A stretch of DNA of 64,000 nt from an uncultured Pseudomonadota bacterium (GCA_903921325.1 CAIXPL010000037.1:223621-287620), one strand, 5' to 3'. Counted from the stretch's first letter, positions 1-10,120 are shown. Made by a program: numbers and translations. The notes: a model not told the origin generated them from the letters alone.

Positions 1-550
1 GTGCGCATTGCTCGATGGGCGTGGTGCGTGCGAGCAGCAGCACCTTCTGTGAATGTTGTGCGGTGCTGGTCCAGATCTTCTGGCCATGCACCACATAATG
101 ATCGCCTTCGCGCACGGCACGTGTTTTGATGCGCGCGGTATCCAATCCCGCATCGGGTTCGGTGACCCCAAAGCAGGTGCGCCACTGGCCGCTGATCACC
201 TTGGGCAGCCAGTCGCGCTTTTGCTGCTCGCTGCCATGCCGGACCACTGAGTGCAGCCCAAAGATATTGATATGCACGGTCGAGCAGGCGGCGAATGCAC
301 CGGCTGACGCGCCGATCGTCTGCATCATGATTGCCGCCTCGGTCACCCCCAGGCCGGCACCGCCATACTCCGGTGGCATCGCGATGCCCAGCCAGCCCGC
401 GCTCGCAATGGCATCGGCGAATGCGGCTGGAAACGTATGGGTGCGATCCAGCTCTGCCCAGTACGCATCATCGAAGCGATCGCACAGGCTGCGGATTGCT
501 TCGCGCAGGGCCACTCGATCGGGCGTATCGGCGATGGCTGCGTAGCTCAT
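1..550 (-). CDS. Acyl-CoA dehydrogenase, N-terminal part (runs off left edge)
   Basis: The 183 visible residues show the N-terminal and middle domains of the acyl-CoA dehydrogenase family, FAD flavoenzymes that make an alpha,beta-double bond in acyl-CoA thioesters. Visible motifs are PPEYGGAGLG (residues 59-68), TEPDAG of the flavin and substrate binding region (130-135) and GQKIWTS (156-162). The ATG at 550 overlaps the stop of the upstream CoA-transferase by 4 bases (ATGA), so the two are probably translationally coupled. The pairing suggests activation of an acid by CoA transfer followed by dehydrogenation. The catalytic glutamate of the C-terminal domain lies outside the window and the substrate cannot be told. 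Confidence 0.9.
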   Translation of the reverse strand, partial: MSYAAIADTPDRVALREAIRSLCDRFDDAYWAELDRTHTFPAAFADAIASAGWLGIAMPPEYGGAGLGVTEAAIMMQTIGASAGAFAACSTVHINIFGLHSVVRHGSEQQKRDWLPKVISGQWRTCFGVTEPDAGLDTARIKTRAVREGDHYVVHGQKIWTSTAQHSQKVLLLARTTPIEQCA

Positions 551-1707
551 TCCTTGCCCCAGCCGTCATCGAGCACTTCGCGGGTGTGCTCGCCCAATTG
601 CGGTGCGAGTCGTCGTATGTCCGGTGGCGTGCGCGACCAGGTGCCCGGTGGTCGCGCGACGCGCAACGTGCCTTCACTCGGGTGATGCATTTCGGCCCAA
701 AAGCCAACGGCTTTCAAGTGCGGATCGTCAAACAAGGCGTCAAGCGAATTGACCGGACTTGCCGGAATATCGGCGCGCTCGAAGAGCGCAAGCCATTGCG
801 CGTTGGATTTGTGTTTCAGTTGAGCGGCAAGAAACTCACCCGCGGCTGCGGCATGGACGGTGCGCTGCGCGATGTTGGCAAAGCGCGCATCGTGGGCCAC
901 CAGGTCAGGTACGCCGATCATGACCGAGAACTTGCGCCAGTGCTCATCGGTGTAGACCACCACGCACAGATGTCCGTCCGACGTGGGGTAGGGCCCGCGC
1001 GTGGCTGACAGCAGACGCTGGTAGCCGGTACCGCCTTGCGGCGGAATAAATGCGCCGCCGCCCAGGTGGTCAGCCAGAAAAAACTGCGCCATCGTCTCGA
1101 ACATCGGCAGCTCGATCTGCTGGCCTTCGCCGGTACGCGCCTTGTGAAATAGCGCCGCCAGCAGCGTGTTGGCCAGATACATGCCCACGGTGCGGTCGCA
1201 CACGTTGATGGGCGCATAACTTGGGGTGCCGTTCACCTGCGCAAACAAGGACGACAGCCCGGAGGCCGCCTGCATGATGTCGTCATACGCCGGGCGGCCG
1301 GCATAGGGGCCGGATTCGCCAAACCCGAATGCCCCGCACAGGATGATCCCCGGATTGATCCGCACCAGGGATTCGTAATCCAGACCGAGGCGGCGCATGG
1401 CCTGGGGCCGGATGTTGTAGGCAAGCACATCCGCCTCGGGCACCAGAGCGAGCAGCGCATTCAGACCCTCGGGCGTCTTCAGATCGAGGACAACGCTGCG
1501 CTTGTTACGATTGGCTTGCAGGTAGAGCGGCCCCATGTCCTTGTGCGAGGAGTCGCTGAACGGGCCGACCCTGCGCATGGTATCGCCCGAGGGGGCTTCG
1601 ATCTTGATGACATCAGCCCCCAGGTCACCGAGCATCTGGGTTGCGAACGGCCCCATCACCACCGTGGTGAGATCGAGAATGCGAACGCCTTTGAGTGGGC
1701 CGGCCAT
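547..1707 (-). CDS. CaiB/BaiF family (class III) CoA-transferase
   Basis: At 386 residues this is the usual length for the class III CoA-transferases, which move CoA between acyl donors and acids through an aspartyl-CoA thioester. The N-terminus LKGVRILDLTTVVMGPFATQ and the YDDIMQAASG motif, with the presumed catalytic Asp near residue 142, are typical. It lies between a Bug binding-protein gene (3 bases upstream) and an acyl-CoA dehydrogenase (ATGA overlap). The three look like one operon for uptake, activation and dehydrogenation of an organic acid. Substrates are unknown; family members act on formate, oxalate, carnitine, succinate and many others. Confidence 0.92.
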   Translation of the reverse strand: MAGPLKGVRILDLTTVVMGPFATQMLGDLGADVIKIEAPSGDTMRRVGPFSDSSHKDMGPLYLQANRNKRSVVLDLKTPEGLNALLALVPEADVLAYNIRPQAMRRLGLDYESLVRINPGIILCGAFGFGESGPYAGRPAYDDIMQAASGLSSLFAQVNGTPSYAPINVCDRTVGMYLANTLLAALFHKARTGEGQQIELPMFETMAQFFLADHLGGGAFIPPQGGTGYQRLLSATRGPYPTSDGHLCVVVYTDEHWRKFSVMIGVPDLVAHDARFANIAQRTVHAAAAGEFLAAQLKHKSNAQWLALFERADIPASPVNSLDALFDDPHLKAVGFWAEMHHPSEGTLRVARPPGTWSRTPPDIRRLAPQLGEHTREVLDDGWGKE

Positions 1708-1710
1708 CGT

Positions 1711-2670
1711 CTACTCGGGCTGTATGCCGGCGCCCTTGATGACGCGGCCCCACTTTTCAATTTCAGCCTGCTGGAATTCGGCGAGTTCAGCAGGGGATGT
1801 TGTATAGATGTCGAGCACGGCGCGCGCAAACTGGAGTTTCACGGCGTCAGTATGGACGCCCTTGATGAACGCCGCGTTGAGTTGCCGGACGATGTCAGGT
1901 GGCGTGCCGCGCGGCGCGTAGACCGCGATCCAGTAGGACGATTCATAACCTTTGACACCGGCTTCGTCGATGGTAGGCAACGAGGCAAATGCCGACGTGC
2001 GTTTGGCACCGGTGTAGGCGAGGGCACGCAATTTGCCGCCCTGGATCTGCGCTTGCGCAGTCGCAGTGTCGGCAAACATGAGATCGATCTGACCACCGAG
2101 CAGATCGGTCAGCGCAGCCGGGTTGCTCTTGTAGGCGACAAAGGTGAGGTCGGACCCGGTCATCTGCTTGAACATTTCGGCTGCCACCCGGCTCGATGAA
2201 TTGCCAGCCCCGAAGGTGAGTGACTTCGACTTGGCGGTGGCCATGAATTCCTGCATCGAGGTGATTGCACTCGCTGTGTTCACCACCAGAACCATCGAGC
2301 CTTTGCCCAGCGCGGTGATGGGCGCGAAGTCAGCCACCGGATCATAGGGCAGCTTCTTGTGCAGAGAGGGATTGGCCGCCTGGGTCGTGTTGGTCGTCAT
2401 GAACACGGTATAGCCATCGGGTGTGGCGTGCGCGACGTATTCGGCCGCGATGATGCCATCGGCCCCCGGTTTGTTGATCACGATCACCGTGGCACCGTTC
2501 AGCTCGGCGGGAATTGCCTGGGCGAGGGCGCGCGCGGCCTGATCGGTCCCGCTGCCAGAACCGAAAGGCACCACCAGGTTGATGGGCCGGGCAGGGTAGC
2601 TTTGGCCCCACGCCGCCGTTGCGGCCATACCGGCCACAACAGCAAACAGCGCAAACGCTCGCACGATCAT
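1711..2670 (-). CDS. Bug/TctC family periplasmic tricarboxylate-type binding protein
   Basis: This 319-residue protein begins with a signal peptide (MIVRAFALFAVVAGMAATAAWG) followed by the Bug start YPARPINLVVPFGSGSGTD. It also carries the family segments GADGIIAAEYVAHATPDGYT and LPTIDEAGVKGYE. Bug proteins bind carboxylates or aromatic acids in the periplasm and often work with, or as orphans of, a TctAB permease; no TctAB gene is in the window. The ATG at 2670 was chosen because AGGAG lies 6-10 bases before it and the signal peptide starts there; the frame stays open much further upstream. It leads the CaiB and acyl-CoA dehydrogenase genes and is divergent from a LysR gene. Confidence 0.92.
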   Translation of the reverse strand: MIVRAFALFAVVAGMAATAAWGQSYPARPINLVVPFGSGSGTDQAARALAQAIPAELNGATVIVINKPGADGIIAAEYVAHATPDGYTVFMTTNTTQAANPSLHKKLPYDPVADFAPITALGKGSMVLVVNTASAITSMQEFMATAKSKSLTFGAGNSSSRVAAEMFKQMTGSDLTFVAYKSNPAALTDLLGGQIDLMFADTATAQAQIQGGKLRALAYTGAKRTSAFASLPTIDEAGVKGYESSYWIAVYAPRGTPPDIVRQLNAAFIKGVHTDAVKLQFARAVLDIYTTSPAELAEFQQAEIEKWGRVIKGAGIQPE

Positions 2671-2719
2671 GATGTCTCCTCTGGCGCATTGTTTGCGGCG
2701 CCGATCATTGGACTTGGCC

Positions 2720-2754
2720 CTATTGTCGATAGTCGCTAGCCATAAGACAAATAG
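2720..2754. promoter_or_regulatory. Imperfect inverted repeat in the LysR/Bug divergent region
   Basis: The 123 bp between the Bug start and the LysR start contain CTATTGTC at 2720-2727 and GACAAATAG at 2746-2754, which are near reverse complements about 18 bases apart. The stretch is AT-rich compared with its surroundings. A position between a divergent regulator and its neighbour is where LysR-type regulators usually bind. No convincing -35/-10 pair was assigned. This is inference from location and partial symmetry only. Confidence 0.3.
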
Positions 2755-2793
2755 AATCAATTGATAGAATGCATAACCATCGTGACAGTGACT

Positions 2794-3717
2794 ATGCGGA
2801 CTCATATCAATTTGCGACAGTTGGAGGCCATCGAGTCGATTGCCAAACACGGCAGCTTCAGCGCTGCCGCCGGCCATCTCCATGTGTCGCAGCCGGCGCT
2901 GAGTCGCACGGTCCGGCTCGCTGAGGAAAGCCTGGGCACAAAACTGTTCGACCGCGGCGCGCGCAACGTTACGCTGACACCGGCAGGCGCCGAGTTGCTG
3001 CCGATCGCGCGCCGGGTATTGCTCGAATTCGGTGACTCCATGAGTGAACTTGCCCAGTTCATGGAAGGGCGGCGCGGCCGGGTTCGGGTGTCTGCGCTTC
3101 CTTCGGTTGCGCGTCCCGTGCTGGTCGAGGCCGTGTCCAGTTTCAGCGCCGTGCATCCGGAAATCGAATTCCAGTTGCGCGTAGACCCGGCCGAGACGGT
3201 GCTGCAGCTGCTCGATGCGTGCGAGATTGACATGGGCATCACGGTGCAGCCGCCACCGGATGGTCGCTTTCTGTACCAGCATCTCTACGATGATGAATAT
3301 GTGCTGATTTGTGCTGCGAGCGATCCGGTGGCAACGCGTGCACCAGCCGGTCGACCGCTACCGTGGCAGATCGTCGAAGGCCGGCGGTTCATCGCGGCCT
3401 CGCGCGGCAGCAATACCCGTGGCGCGACCGATGCCGCGTTTACTCAGGCCGGCATTTCGCTGCGACCGGCGCATGAGGTGGCGAGCAGCGATCTCACCGT
3501 GATTGCCAGTCTGGTCGCCTCTGGCCTGGGTTTGAGCGTCTTACCGGCGAGCGCACTGGGCGCGCTCGATCAGCATGGGATCGTGTCGCGTCGCTTGCAC
3601 AAGCCACGGATGAAACGCAAAGTGGGGATTGTCACGCGGGCCGGTCGCACGCTGTCGATGGCGACCACCCGCTTTCGCGACCAGTTGCTGAAGACGCTGC
3701 TTACGCGGGGCGGATGA
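2794..3717 (+). CDS. LysR family transcriptional regulator
   Basis: From the ATG at 2794 this is 307 residues, normal for LysR proteins. Residues 5-62 form the winged helix-turn-helix (LRQLEAIESIAKHGSFSAAA, then HVSQPALSRTVRLAEESLG), followed by the linker and the effector-binding domain. An upstream TTG at 2761 is in frame, but the ATG puts the helix-turn-helix at the normal distance from the start. It is divergent from the Bug-CaiB-acyl-CoA dehydrogenase genes and probably controls them in response to their substrate. Its last 17 bases overlap the end of the convergent cupin gene. Confidence 0.93.
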   Translation: MRTHINLRQLEAIESIAKHGSFSAAAGHLHVSQPALSRTVRLAEESLGTKLFDRGARNVTLTPAGAELLPIARRVLLEFGDSMSELAQFMEGRRGRVRVSALPSVARPVLVEAVSSFSAVHPEIEFQLRVDPAETVLQLLDACEIDMGITVQPPPDGRFLYQHLYDDEYVLICAASDPVATRAPAGRPLPWQIVEGRRFIAASRGSNTRGATDAAFTQAGISLRPAHEVASSDLTVIASLVASGLGLSVLPASALGALDQHGIVSRRLHKPRMKRKVGIVTRAGRTLSMATTRFRDQLLKTLLTRGG

Positions 3718-4120
3718 CCTGGGCCGGATTCTCGCCGTAAGGCGGGGCATAGACGACCAGCAAGCGCAGGCGTTCGCTCGTGACGCGGATCGAATGAAAT
3801 ACGCCCTCCGGAAAGAACAGCATGTCTCCCGGGCGCACCTCGTGCTCAACGCCGTCAATGCCCGCCAGGGCAGTGCCCTCCAGCACATACGCCGCCTGCT
3901 CGAGGCCGGGGTGTGCATGCGGTGCGGCGTTGCCGCCGCGCACGATGTCGCCGAGCACGATTTCCATGTGGCGGGCACCATTGTCAGGGCCCACCAGGCG
4001 CAGATTCGTGGTGCCTTCGTGATTGGCCGGGCTGTACCCCTGCATCTCGGAGGCTCGAATCACGGCACCTTTGGATTTCATTGCAGCAAGGCCCGCGGGC
4101 TGTGTCGTGGTGTCGCTCAT
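3701..4120 (-). CDS. Cupin domain protein
   Basis: This 139-residue single-domain cupin has both metal-binding motifs. Motif 1 holds His68, His70 and Glu74 (PHAHPGLEQAAYVLEG) and motif 2 holds His109 (PGDMLFFPEGVFHS), giving the usual 3-His/1-Glu site. Small cupins of this type act as isomerases, dioxygenases or non-enzymatic binding proteins, and nothing here decides between these. The gene is convergent with the LysR regulator and overlaps its 3' end by 17 bases, so the LysR gene is not necessarily its regulator. No partner is seen upstream. Confidence 0.85.
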   Translation of the reverse strand: MSDTTTQPAGLAAMKSKGAVIRASEMQGYSPANHEGTTNLRLVGPDNGARHMEIVLGDIVRGGNAAPHAHPGLEQAAYVLEGTALAGIDGVEHEVRPGDMLFFPEGVFHSIRVTSERLRLLVVYAPPYGENPAQVIRPA

Positions 4121-4425
4121 TGCTGGTCGTCCCCTGGTCGTTCGGTATATGAGTGGCTGGTCAATGCTCTGGCGGTTGTACGTGACATGGCGTGCTAATG
4201 CACCGTGACTCGCGCGGGTTAGCGTGGCACATGGTAGGAATTCTGCGCTCGCGCGACAATTAGAATTAGCTTTGCGCAGTCATAACCGGAGCGAATGGCG
4301 GCGCGGTTACGCGGAGTCACCGCACAGCTAGGCCGCGGTCTTCAGCAGAATTGCGTATGCGGTGGCATACCGCAGCCATTGCGTGGCCGCCGCTGCGCGA
4401 GACAAACTATCAAAGGATATTCTAT
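4121..4425. other. Gene-free stretch between cupin and tRNA-Thr
   Basis: No open frame with recognisable protein similarity was found in these 305 bases. The stretch should hold the cupin promoter on the minus strand and the region downstream of the tRNA. A 6-base inverted repeat (AATTCT at 4239-4244, AGAATT at 4262-4267) and a hairpin-forming stretch (GTATGC/GCATAC near 4354-4368) are visible. Neither is followed by a T tract, so no terminator is claimed. Confidence 0.5.
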
Positions 4426-4501
4426 TGGTGCCGGTGAAAGGAATCGAACCCTCGACCTTCGCATTACGAATGCGCTGCTCTACCGACTGAGCTACACCGG
4501 C
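4426..4501 (-). tRNA. tRNA-Thr (anticodon CGT)
   Basis: The minus strand reads as a complete 76-nt cloverleaf. The acceptor stem GCCGGTG (4501-4495) pairs with CACCGGC (4436-4430), followed by discriminator A and an encoded CCA (4428-4426). The D arm contains AGCTCAGTCGGTAGAGC, the anticodon loop TTCGTAA carries CGT, and the T arm has GGTTCGATTCC. CGT reads ACG codons, hence threonine. It lies just downstream of ispH on the same strand. No integrase or direct-repeat att site is visible beside it. Confidence 0.97.
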
Positions 4502-4569
4502 CTCGCTATCCAATGACCTCTAGCGACCCTGTTGCCTGCCCGCGGGCAAGCGAGAATCCAGGGGCCGCG

Positions 4570-4598
4570 AGTATACCGTAGCCGCGCGCCCCGACTAA
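4570..4598 (-). promoter_or_regulatory. Probable tRNA-Thr promoter
   Basis: On the minus strand TATACT (4575-4570, five of six matches to the -10 consensus) is preceded at 17 bases by TTAGTC (4598-4593), a weak -35. It is followed by a GC-rich discriminator, which is typical of stringently controlled stable-RNA promoters. The -35 overlaps the ispH stop codon. A perfect 12-base palindrome, TGCCCGCGGGCA, lies at 4537-4548 between this promoter and the tRNA. Assignment rests on sequence fit only. Confidence 0.45.
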
Positions 4599-5533
4599 GC
4601 CTGCGTGCTGCGCGCGAGGCCTTTGGGCAGGGGAAAGGACACGTTTTCCTCGATCCCGGCCATGCTGCGCACGGCTGCACCGGGGGCGAGTGCCTGCAAG
4701 CGCGCCACCACCGCCGCAACGACCACTTCAGGGGCCGAGGCCCCTGCAGTCACGCCCACCGTGTCAATCGATTGCACCCAGTCCGGCTCGATTTGATCCG
4801 GATGATCGACCATCCAGGCACGCCGGCCGGCCTGTATCGCCACTTCACGCAGGCGGTTGGAGTTGGAACTGTTGGGTGAGCCCACCACAATCACCACATC
4901 GCACTGTGCCGCCAGTTGCTTCACCGCATCCTGGCGATTCTGGGTGGCATAGCAGATGTCATCCTTTTTCGGTCCCACGATGGCCGGAAAGCGTCGCTTC
5001 AATGCGCCGATGATCGTTGCAGCATCATCGACGGACAGCGTGGTCTGGGTGACATAGGCCAGACGCTGCGGATCGCGCACCTGAAGCGACTCGACGTCGG
5101 CCTCCGTTTCTGCCAGATGCATGCCGCTGTCTGACTGTCCCATGGTGCCTTCGGCTTCGGGATGGCCACGATGACCGATCATCACGACTTCGCGTGCATC
5201 GGTGCGCATCCGCGCGACCTCGACATGGACCTTGGTGACCAGCGGACAGGTGGCATCAAAAATCCGCAATCCGCGCGCCTGTGCCTCGTCACGTACCGAG
5301 CGCGACACGCCGTGGGCGCTGAAAATCACGATGCTGCCCGCCGGTGCTTCGGCCAGATCCTCGATGAACACCGCACCCTTGCGCCGCAGATCGTCCACCA
5401 CATGCCGGTTGTGCACGATCTCGTGGCGCACGTAGAGCGGCGCGCCGTGCAATTCCAGTGCGCGCTCGACGATGTCGATTGCGCGCTCGACGCCAGCACA
5501 AAAGCCGCGTGGGGTGGCGAGTAAAATGTCCAT
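4595..5533 (-). CDS. ispH: 4-hydroxy-3-methylbut-2-enyl diphosphate reductase
   Basis: IspH (LytB) catalyses the last step of the non-mevalonate isoprenoid pathway, reducing HMBPP to IPP and DMAPP with a [4Fe-4S] cluster. The 312-residue protein has the three cluster cysteines at 12 ([10 protein letters not shown]), 96 (DATCPLV) and 194 ([11 protein letters not shown]), and the family segments HEIVHN and FSAHGVS. Length and motif order match the E. coli enzyme. The start is 2 bases after the lspA stop, so it is the last gene of the ribF-ileS-lspA-ispH run. Confidence 0.98.
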   Translation of the reverse strand: MDILLATPRGFCAGVERAIDIVERALELHGAPLYVRHEIVHNRHVVDDLRRKGAVFIEDLAEAPAGSIVIFSAHGVSRSVRDEAQARGLRIFDATCPLVTKVHVEVARMRTDAREVVMIGHRGHPEAEGTMGQSDSGMHLAETEADVESLQVRDPQRLAYVTQTTLSVDDAATIIGALKRRFPAIVGPKKDDICYATQNRQDAVKQLAAQCDVVIVVGSPNSSNSNRLREVAIQAGRRAWMVDHPDQIEPDWVQSIDTVGVTAGASAPEVVVAAVVARLQALAPGAAVRSMAGIEENVSFPLPKGLARSTQA

Positions 5534-5535
5534 GG

Positions 5536-6123
5536 TCAGCGCTCGCTCAGGTTAGACGAGTCGGGTGTGCCCGCCGGTGCATCGCGCCCGACCGCCCCTG
5601 CGCGATGCTCGTGAGCGCGCTGCTCATCATCGCGACGTTCGTCAGTGCGGCCGCGCAAGCTGTCATAAATTAACAGCGCGGCACCCAATGTGATCGCGCT
5701 GTCGGCCAGGTTAAAGGCCGGGAACGCCCAAGCCTGATAATGAAACAGCAGAAAGTCCACCACTTCACCAATGCGTATCCGATCAAGCAGATTGCCAAGC
5801 GCGCCGCCCAGAATAAATGCAAGCGATGCGCAAAATAGGGAGTCTTCGCGCGCACGCCACAGCAGTACCGCAATGGCGATCACCGCGACCAGGGCGATGA
5901 CGATGAATAAACTGCGTTGCCAGCCGCCGGCCCCGGCCAGGAAACTGAAAGCCGCCCCTGGGTTGTAGGCAAGGACCAGACTGAAAATCGGGTTATACGC
6001 GATGGCGCCGCCATCGGACAAATGCGCCACCACCAACGCCTTGGTCCACTGATCGAGCAGGGTGACTGCGCCGGCGAGCAGCAACCAGGGCAGCACTCGG
6101 CGCGAGCGTGCCTGATCAGGCAT
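5536..6123 (-). CDS. lspA: Lipoprotein signal peptidase (signal peptidase II)
   Basis: LspA is the inner-membrane aspartyl protease that cleaves prolipoprotein signal peptides. From the ATG at 6123 the protein has 195 residues, four hydrophobic membrane segments and the catalytic aspartates at about 123 (IGEVVDF) and 141 (FNLADSAI). The GNLLDRIR and [11 protein letters not shown] segments are conserved in the family. The start overlaps the 3' end of ileS by 8 bases; the long open extension inside ileS is not part of the gene. The last 40 or so residues are a charged tail beyond the usual end, not known to matter for activity. Confidence 0.96.
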   Translation of the reverse strand: MPDQARSRRVLPWLLLAGAVTLLDQWTKALVVAHLSDGGAIAYNPIFSLVLAYNPGAAFSFLAGAGGWQRSLFIVIALVAVIAIAVLLWRAREDSLFCASLAFILGGALGNLLDRIRIGEVVDFLLFHYQAWAFPAFNLADSAITLGAALLIYDSLRGRTDERRDDEQRAHEHRAGAVGRDAPAGTPDSSNLSER

Positions 6124-8962
6124 GGTGGCGTGCCTCACCGCTGCCAAACAGGTTGCTGACACAACGACCGCACAAAGCCTCGTGTGCCTTGTCCTCACCG
6201 ACATCGTCGCGCCAATGCCAGCAGCGGGCGCACTTGCGGTGCTCCGAGGCGCGCACCGCGACTTGCAAAGGCGTGCCGGCTTCACCCTCGACAGGACGTG
6301 CTGCGGAGGTAATGAACACAAAGCGCAAATCGTCATCCAGTGACTCGAGCAGCGCAAGGTCCGCGCCAGTGGCGCGCACGGTCACTTCAGCGGCGAGCGA
6401 TGAGCCGATGGCGCCAGCCACCCGCACCGCTTCGAGTTCCTTTTGCACCTCGGTGCGAATCTCGCGCAAACGGCCCCAGCGTTCAACGAGCGCCGCTTCG
6501 TCCGGTGCCGCGGGCAGATCGTGCCAGGTGTGAAAGAACACGCTGTCATCGGTCGCGCTCGCATCGCGCTGCTTGATGAACGGCCAGGACTCCTCGGCGG
6601 TAAACGAGAGCACCGGGGCCATCAGCAGTACCAGGGCGCGCGTGATATGCCACAGCGCATTTTGTGCAGAGCGGCGTGCCAGACCATCGGCCTTGGTAGT
6701 GTAGAGGCGGTCTTTCAGAATATCGAGGTAATAGCCACCCAGATCCTCGGAGCAAAAAGTCTGCAGCCGTTGCACGACGACGTGAAACTCGTAGCGCTCA
6801 TAGGCCGCCTGCAGATCGTTCTGCAACGTGCGCACGAGGGCGAGCGCATGGCGGTCGATGGTCAGCCAGTCGGCCGGGTCGAGCGCATCGCGCTTTGGAT
6901 CGAAATCGGACGTGTTGGCGAGCAGAAAACGCAGCGTGTTGCGGATGCGCCGATAGGACTCGACTACCCGGGTGAGGATCTCGTTGGACAGTGACAATTC
7001 GCCCGAGTAATCGGTGGCCGCTACCCACAGGCGCAATACCTCTGCGCCGAGGCTGTCGAATACCTTTTGCGGCGCAATCACATTGCCTAGCGATTTGGAC
7101 ATCTTGCGGCCTTGTCCATCGACCACAAAGCCATGGGTGAGCAGGGCCCGATAGGGCGCCACCCCATTCAACATGCACGAGACCAGCAGCGAGGAGTGAA
7201 ACCAGCCGCGGTGCTGATCGGATCCTTCCAGATACAGATCGGCCGGGAACTGGCTGCTCTGTGCATGTGATCCGCGCAGCACGGTCTGATGCGTGGAGCC
7301 TGAATCGAACCACACATCCAGGGTGTCATTGATCTTCTCATAGTCAGCCGCAGCGGCCCCGAGTAGATCCTCGGCCCGGATCGACTGCCAGGCTTCGATG
7401 CCTGATTGTTCGACACGGGCTGCGACTGCTTCGAGCAACTCCGGCGTGCGCGGATGTAACTGTCCGCTCACCCGGTGCACGAAGAGTGCCATTGGCACGC
7501 CCCACGAGCGCTGGCGCGATAGCGTCCAGTCGGGGCGGTTGGCGATCATGCCGTGCAGGCGCGCTTTGCCCCAGGCCGGATAGAACTCGGTCGCCTCAAT
7601 GGCGGCCAGGGCCTCTTCACGCAAGGTGCCGCGCGGGCTGGCCGCAGCGGCCGCGGGTGTGACATCCATACCGGCAAACCATTGGCTGGTGGCGCGGTAA
7701 ATGATCGGCGTTTTATGCCGCCAGCAGTGCATATAGCTGTGCTCAAAGGTCTGGCTATGCAATAACGCGCCGCGCTCGGTGAGTACCTGCACGACGTGCG
7801 CATTGGCATCCCAGATCCGTTCACCGCCAAACAAGGGCAGCGCGGGGTCGTAGCGGCCATCGCCCATCACCGGGGTGAGAATGTCATCGTTGCTCATGCC
7901 GTAGCGCCGGCAGGACTGAAAATCCTCAATGCCATAGGCCGGTGCGCTGTGCACGATGCCGGTGCCGCTCTCCAGGGTTACGTAGTCACCGAGATATACC
8001 GGCGACAGGCGCTCGTACAGCGGGTGGTGAAAGGCGATTCTCTCCAGCGCCGCACCGGTGGTTGCTGCAATGGCCGTGCCATTCAAGCCGTAGCGCTTGA
8101 GGCAGGTCTCGCGCAGTTCGGCGGCCAGGATCAGCAGGCCGCGCTCGGTATCGACCAGCTCATAGCGATACTCTGGATGCACGTTGAGCGCCTGATTGGC
8201 CGGAATGGTCCAGGGCGTGGTGGTCCAGATCACGATGGCGGCGTCCGGCCGCGGCAGGTGCGCCAAGCCGAATGCGGCTGCCAGCCGCTCGGGCTCGGCA
8301 ATGCGAAAGGCGACATCGATCGCAAGATCGCTGCGATCGGCATATTCGACTTCTGCCTCAGCGAGGGCCGAACCGCAGTCAAAACACCAGTTGACCGGCT
8401 TGAGGCCGCGAAACACATAGCCCGCGCTGATCAGGCGACCCAGGGTGCGGATCTCTTCGGCTTCATTGCCAAAGGCCATGGTGGTGTAAGGATGGTCCCA
8501 GTCACCGAGCACGCCCAGGCGGATGAAATCGGCTTTTTGCCGCTCGATCTGCACCCCTGCGTAGGCGCGCGAATGCGCCTGCACCTGGGCAGTCGACAGG
8601 CTGCGGCCGTACTGCTTTTCAATCTGGATCTCGATCGGCATGCCATGGCAATCCCAGCCCGGGACATAGGGTGCGTCAAACCCGGCGAGCTGGCGCGACT
8701 TGACGATCACGTCCTTCAGAATCTTGTTGACCGCATGGCCGATATGGATGTCGCCGTTGGCATAGGGCGGACCGTCATGCAGCACAAAGCGGGGCCGACC
8801 GCGTGATACCGCGCGGATGCGCTCGTAGAGATGGTTTTCCTGCCATTCGCGTACCCACACGGCTTCACGTCGTGCAAGATCACCGCGCATTGGAAACGGG
8901 GTGTCGGGCAGGTTCAGCGTGGCGCGGTAATCGGGCTGATCGGCGGACTTGTTTTTAGCCAT
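6116..8962 (-). CDS. ileS: Isoleucyl-tRNA synthetase
   Basis: This class I synthetase charges tRNA-Ile. From the ATG at 8962 it has 948 residues, close to the E. coli length. It shows the HIGH motif ([11 protein letters not shown]), the editing-domain segments, KMSKS ([10 protein letters not shown]) and a C-terminal zinc site with cysteine pairs CARC and CGRC. The start overlaps the ribF stop by 8 bases (ATGGCTAA); an in-frame ATG at 8974 is a possible alternative. The neighbours ribF and lspA are the classical proteobacterial context. Confidence 0.98.
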   Translation of the reverse strand: MAKNKSADQPDYRATLNLPDTPFPMRGDLARREAVWVREWQENHLYERIRAVSRGRPRFVLHDGPPYANGDIHIGHAVNKILKDVIVKSRQLAGFDAPYVPGWDCHGMPIEIQIEKQYGRSLSTAQVQAHSRAYAGVQIERQKADFIRLGVLGDWDHPYTTMAFGNEAEEIRTLGRLISAGYVFRGLKPVNWCFDCGSALAEAEVEYADRSDLAIDVAFRIAEPERLAAAFGLAHLPRPDAAIVIWTTTPWTIPANQALNVHPEYRYELVDTERGLLILAAELRETCLKRYGLNGTAIAATTGAALERIAFHHPLYERLSPVYLGDYVTLESGTGIVHSAPAYGIEDFQSCRRYGMSNDDILTPVMGDGRYDPALPLFGGERIWDANAHVVQVLTERGALLHSQTFEHSYMHCWRHKTPIIYRATSQWFAGMDVTPAAAAASPRGTLREEALAAIEATEFYPAWGKARLHGMIANRPDWTLSRQRSWGVPMALFVHRVSGQLHPRTPELLEAVAARVEQSGIEAWQSIRAEDLLGAAAADYEKINDTLDVWFDSGSTHQTVLRGSHAQSSQFPADLYLEGSDQHRGWFHSSLLVSCMLNGVAPYRALLTHGFVVDGQGRKMSKSLGNVIAPQKVFDSLGAEVLRLWVAATDYSGELSLSNEILTRVVESYRRIRNTLRFLLANTSDFDPKRDALDPADWLTIDRHALALVRTLQNDLQAAYERYEFHVVVQRLQTFCSEDLGGYYLDILKDRLYTTKADGLARRSAQNALWHITRALVLLMAPVLSFTAEESWPFIKQRDASATDDSVFFHTWHDLPAAPDEAALVERWGRLREIRTEVQKELEAVRVAGAIGSSLAAEVTVRATGADLALLESLDDDLRFVFITSAARPVEGEAGTPLQVAVRASEHRKCARCWHWRDDVGEDKAHEALCGRCVSNLFGSGEARHHA

Positions 8963-9998
8963 GAGATGGGGCATTGCCTGCAGTGGGCTGGGGGGCGCGC
9001 AGAATGCGCAGGGCGTTGTCGCAGTCGCGAGCAATCGCCTGTTTCAATTCGTCCAGACCGTTATAAGTTTCCTCGTCACGTAGCTTGACGACAAATTCGA
9101 TGTTCAGATGCTGGCCATACAGGTCGCCCAGGAAATCGAACACAAAAACTTCCAGTGACGCACGACGCTCATTGCTGACCGTGGGCCGATACCCCAGGCT
9201 CGCCACGGCGTCGTAGACTGGCGTTTCAATCACTGGTGTTTGAAGCCCGGTCGCCTCAGGTTCGTTCGGCTGCGCCCCGGCGCTTGGCGACCCAAGCGTC
9301 GTTCGCTGCGCGTTGATGCCATGCACCCTGACCGCATAGATGCCAAAAAGGGGCGGGCGGTTGTGCTTCAACTGAATGTTGGCGGTGGGAAACCCCAGCG
9401 TGCGACCAAGTTTCTGACCATGCACCACCTTGCCGCTGATGCTGAAGCGCCGGCCGAGCAGGTTTTGCGCACGTGCCAGATCGCCCTGTGCCAACGCGTC
9501 GCGGATCGCCGAGCTTGAGATGCGCTGCCCGTCCTGCAGGACATCCTCGATGACTTCCACGTCGATTGCACGCTCGCCGGCCAATTCCCGCAAACGCTCG
9601 ACAGTGCCCGCGCGGCGTGCACCAAAACAAAAGTCGGCCCCCACCAGCACCCAGCGCGCGTGCAGCGTGTCAACCAGTACCCGGTCCACAAATTCCTGCG
9701 GCGACATCGCCGCAAATCGCCGCGAGAAACGCTCTACATGCACCCGATCAAGGCCAAGGGTCGCCAGACGCAGCAATTTATCGCGCAGCGCTGTCAGACG
9801 GGTCGGCGCGCTTTGGGCACCGAACACCTCGCGCGGATGGGGCTCGAAGGTAAGCGCCGCAGCCCCCAGACCGCGTGCGCGGGCAACCGCCACCGTGCGG
9901 GCCACCATCGCCTGGTGCCCCCGGTGCACGCCATCGAAATTGCCGATCGTGACCGCCAGCGGCCGGTCAGACGCAGAGGAGCCGTGTGCGATTTGCAT
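8955..9998 (-). CDS. ribF: Bifunctional riboflavin kinase/FAD synthetase
   Basis: RibF makes FMN and FAD from riboflavin. The 347 residues include the N-terminal FAD synthetase nucleotidyl-transferase domain ([23 protein letters not shown]) and the C-terminal riboflavin kinase domain ([19 protein letters not shown]). The ATG at 9998 is preferred because the domain starts at the usual distance. Between ...[11 protein letters not shown] and ASLGYRPTV there is an insert of roughly 30 residues, rich in Pro, Thr and Gly, that contains the short repeat [10 protein letters not shown] (a 15-base tandem repeat in DNA). It should be a surface loop. The gene leads the ileS operon. Confidence 0.96.
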   Translation of the reverse strand: MQIAHGSSASDRPLAVTIGNFDGVHRGHQAMVARTVAVARARGLGAAALTFEPHPREVFGAQSAPTRLTALRDKLLRLATLGLDRVHVERFSRRFAAMSPQEFVDRVLVDTLHARWVLVGADFCFGARRAGTVERLRELAGERAIDVEVIEDVLQDGQRISSSAIRDALAQGDLARAQNLLGRRFSISGKVVHGQKLGRTLGFPTANIQLKHNRPPLFGIYAVRVHGINAQRTTLGSPSAGAQPNEPEATGLQTPVIETPVYDAVASLGYRPTVSNERRASLEVFVFDFLGDLYGQHLNIEFVVKLRDEETYNGLDELKQAIARDCDNALRILRAPQPTAGNAPSHG

Positions 9999-10114
9999 GG
10001 GTGGGTGAAGCAGCACGCGGGGTGATGCGCCCGGAATCAGACGCGCCCTGCTGAGGGGCACGCCGGCGAACGGGCAGGTATCGTTCCGCGCCGAAAGTGA
10101 ATCGGTAACTGAAA

Positions 10115-10120
10115 ATTATA
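10115..10120 (-). promoter_or_regulatory. -10 element for the ribF-ileS-lspA-ispH operon
   Basis: The minus strand carries a perfect TATAAT at 10120-10115, 117 bases before the ribF start and inside the divergent ribF/dctQ region. The preceding region has no good -35, so an extended or activated promoter would be needed. Only the -10 match and its position support it. On the plus strand TAAAAT at 10175-10180 is a weaker candidate for dctQ. Confidence 0.4.

Noticed and set aside
2671..3282. N-terminal extension of the Bug protein through the LysR gene
   Set aside because: The frame is open antisense to LysR, but the signal peptide and ribosome site place the start at 2670.
4426..4501. tRNA-Thr as an integration site for a mobile element
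   Set aside because: No integrase, direct repeat of the tRNA 3' end or foreign-looking block is next to it; ispH and a cupin flank it.
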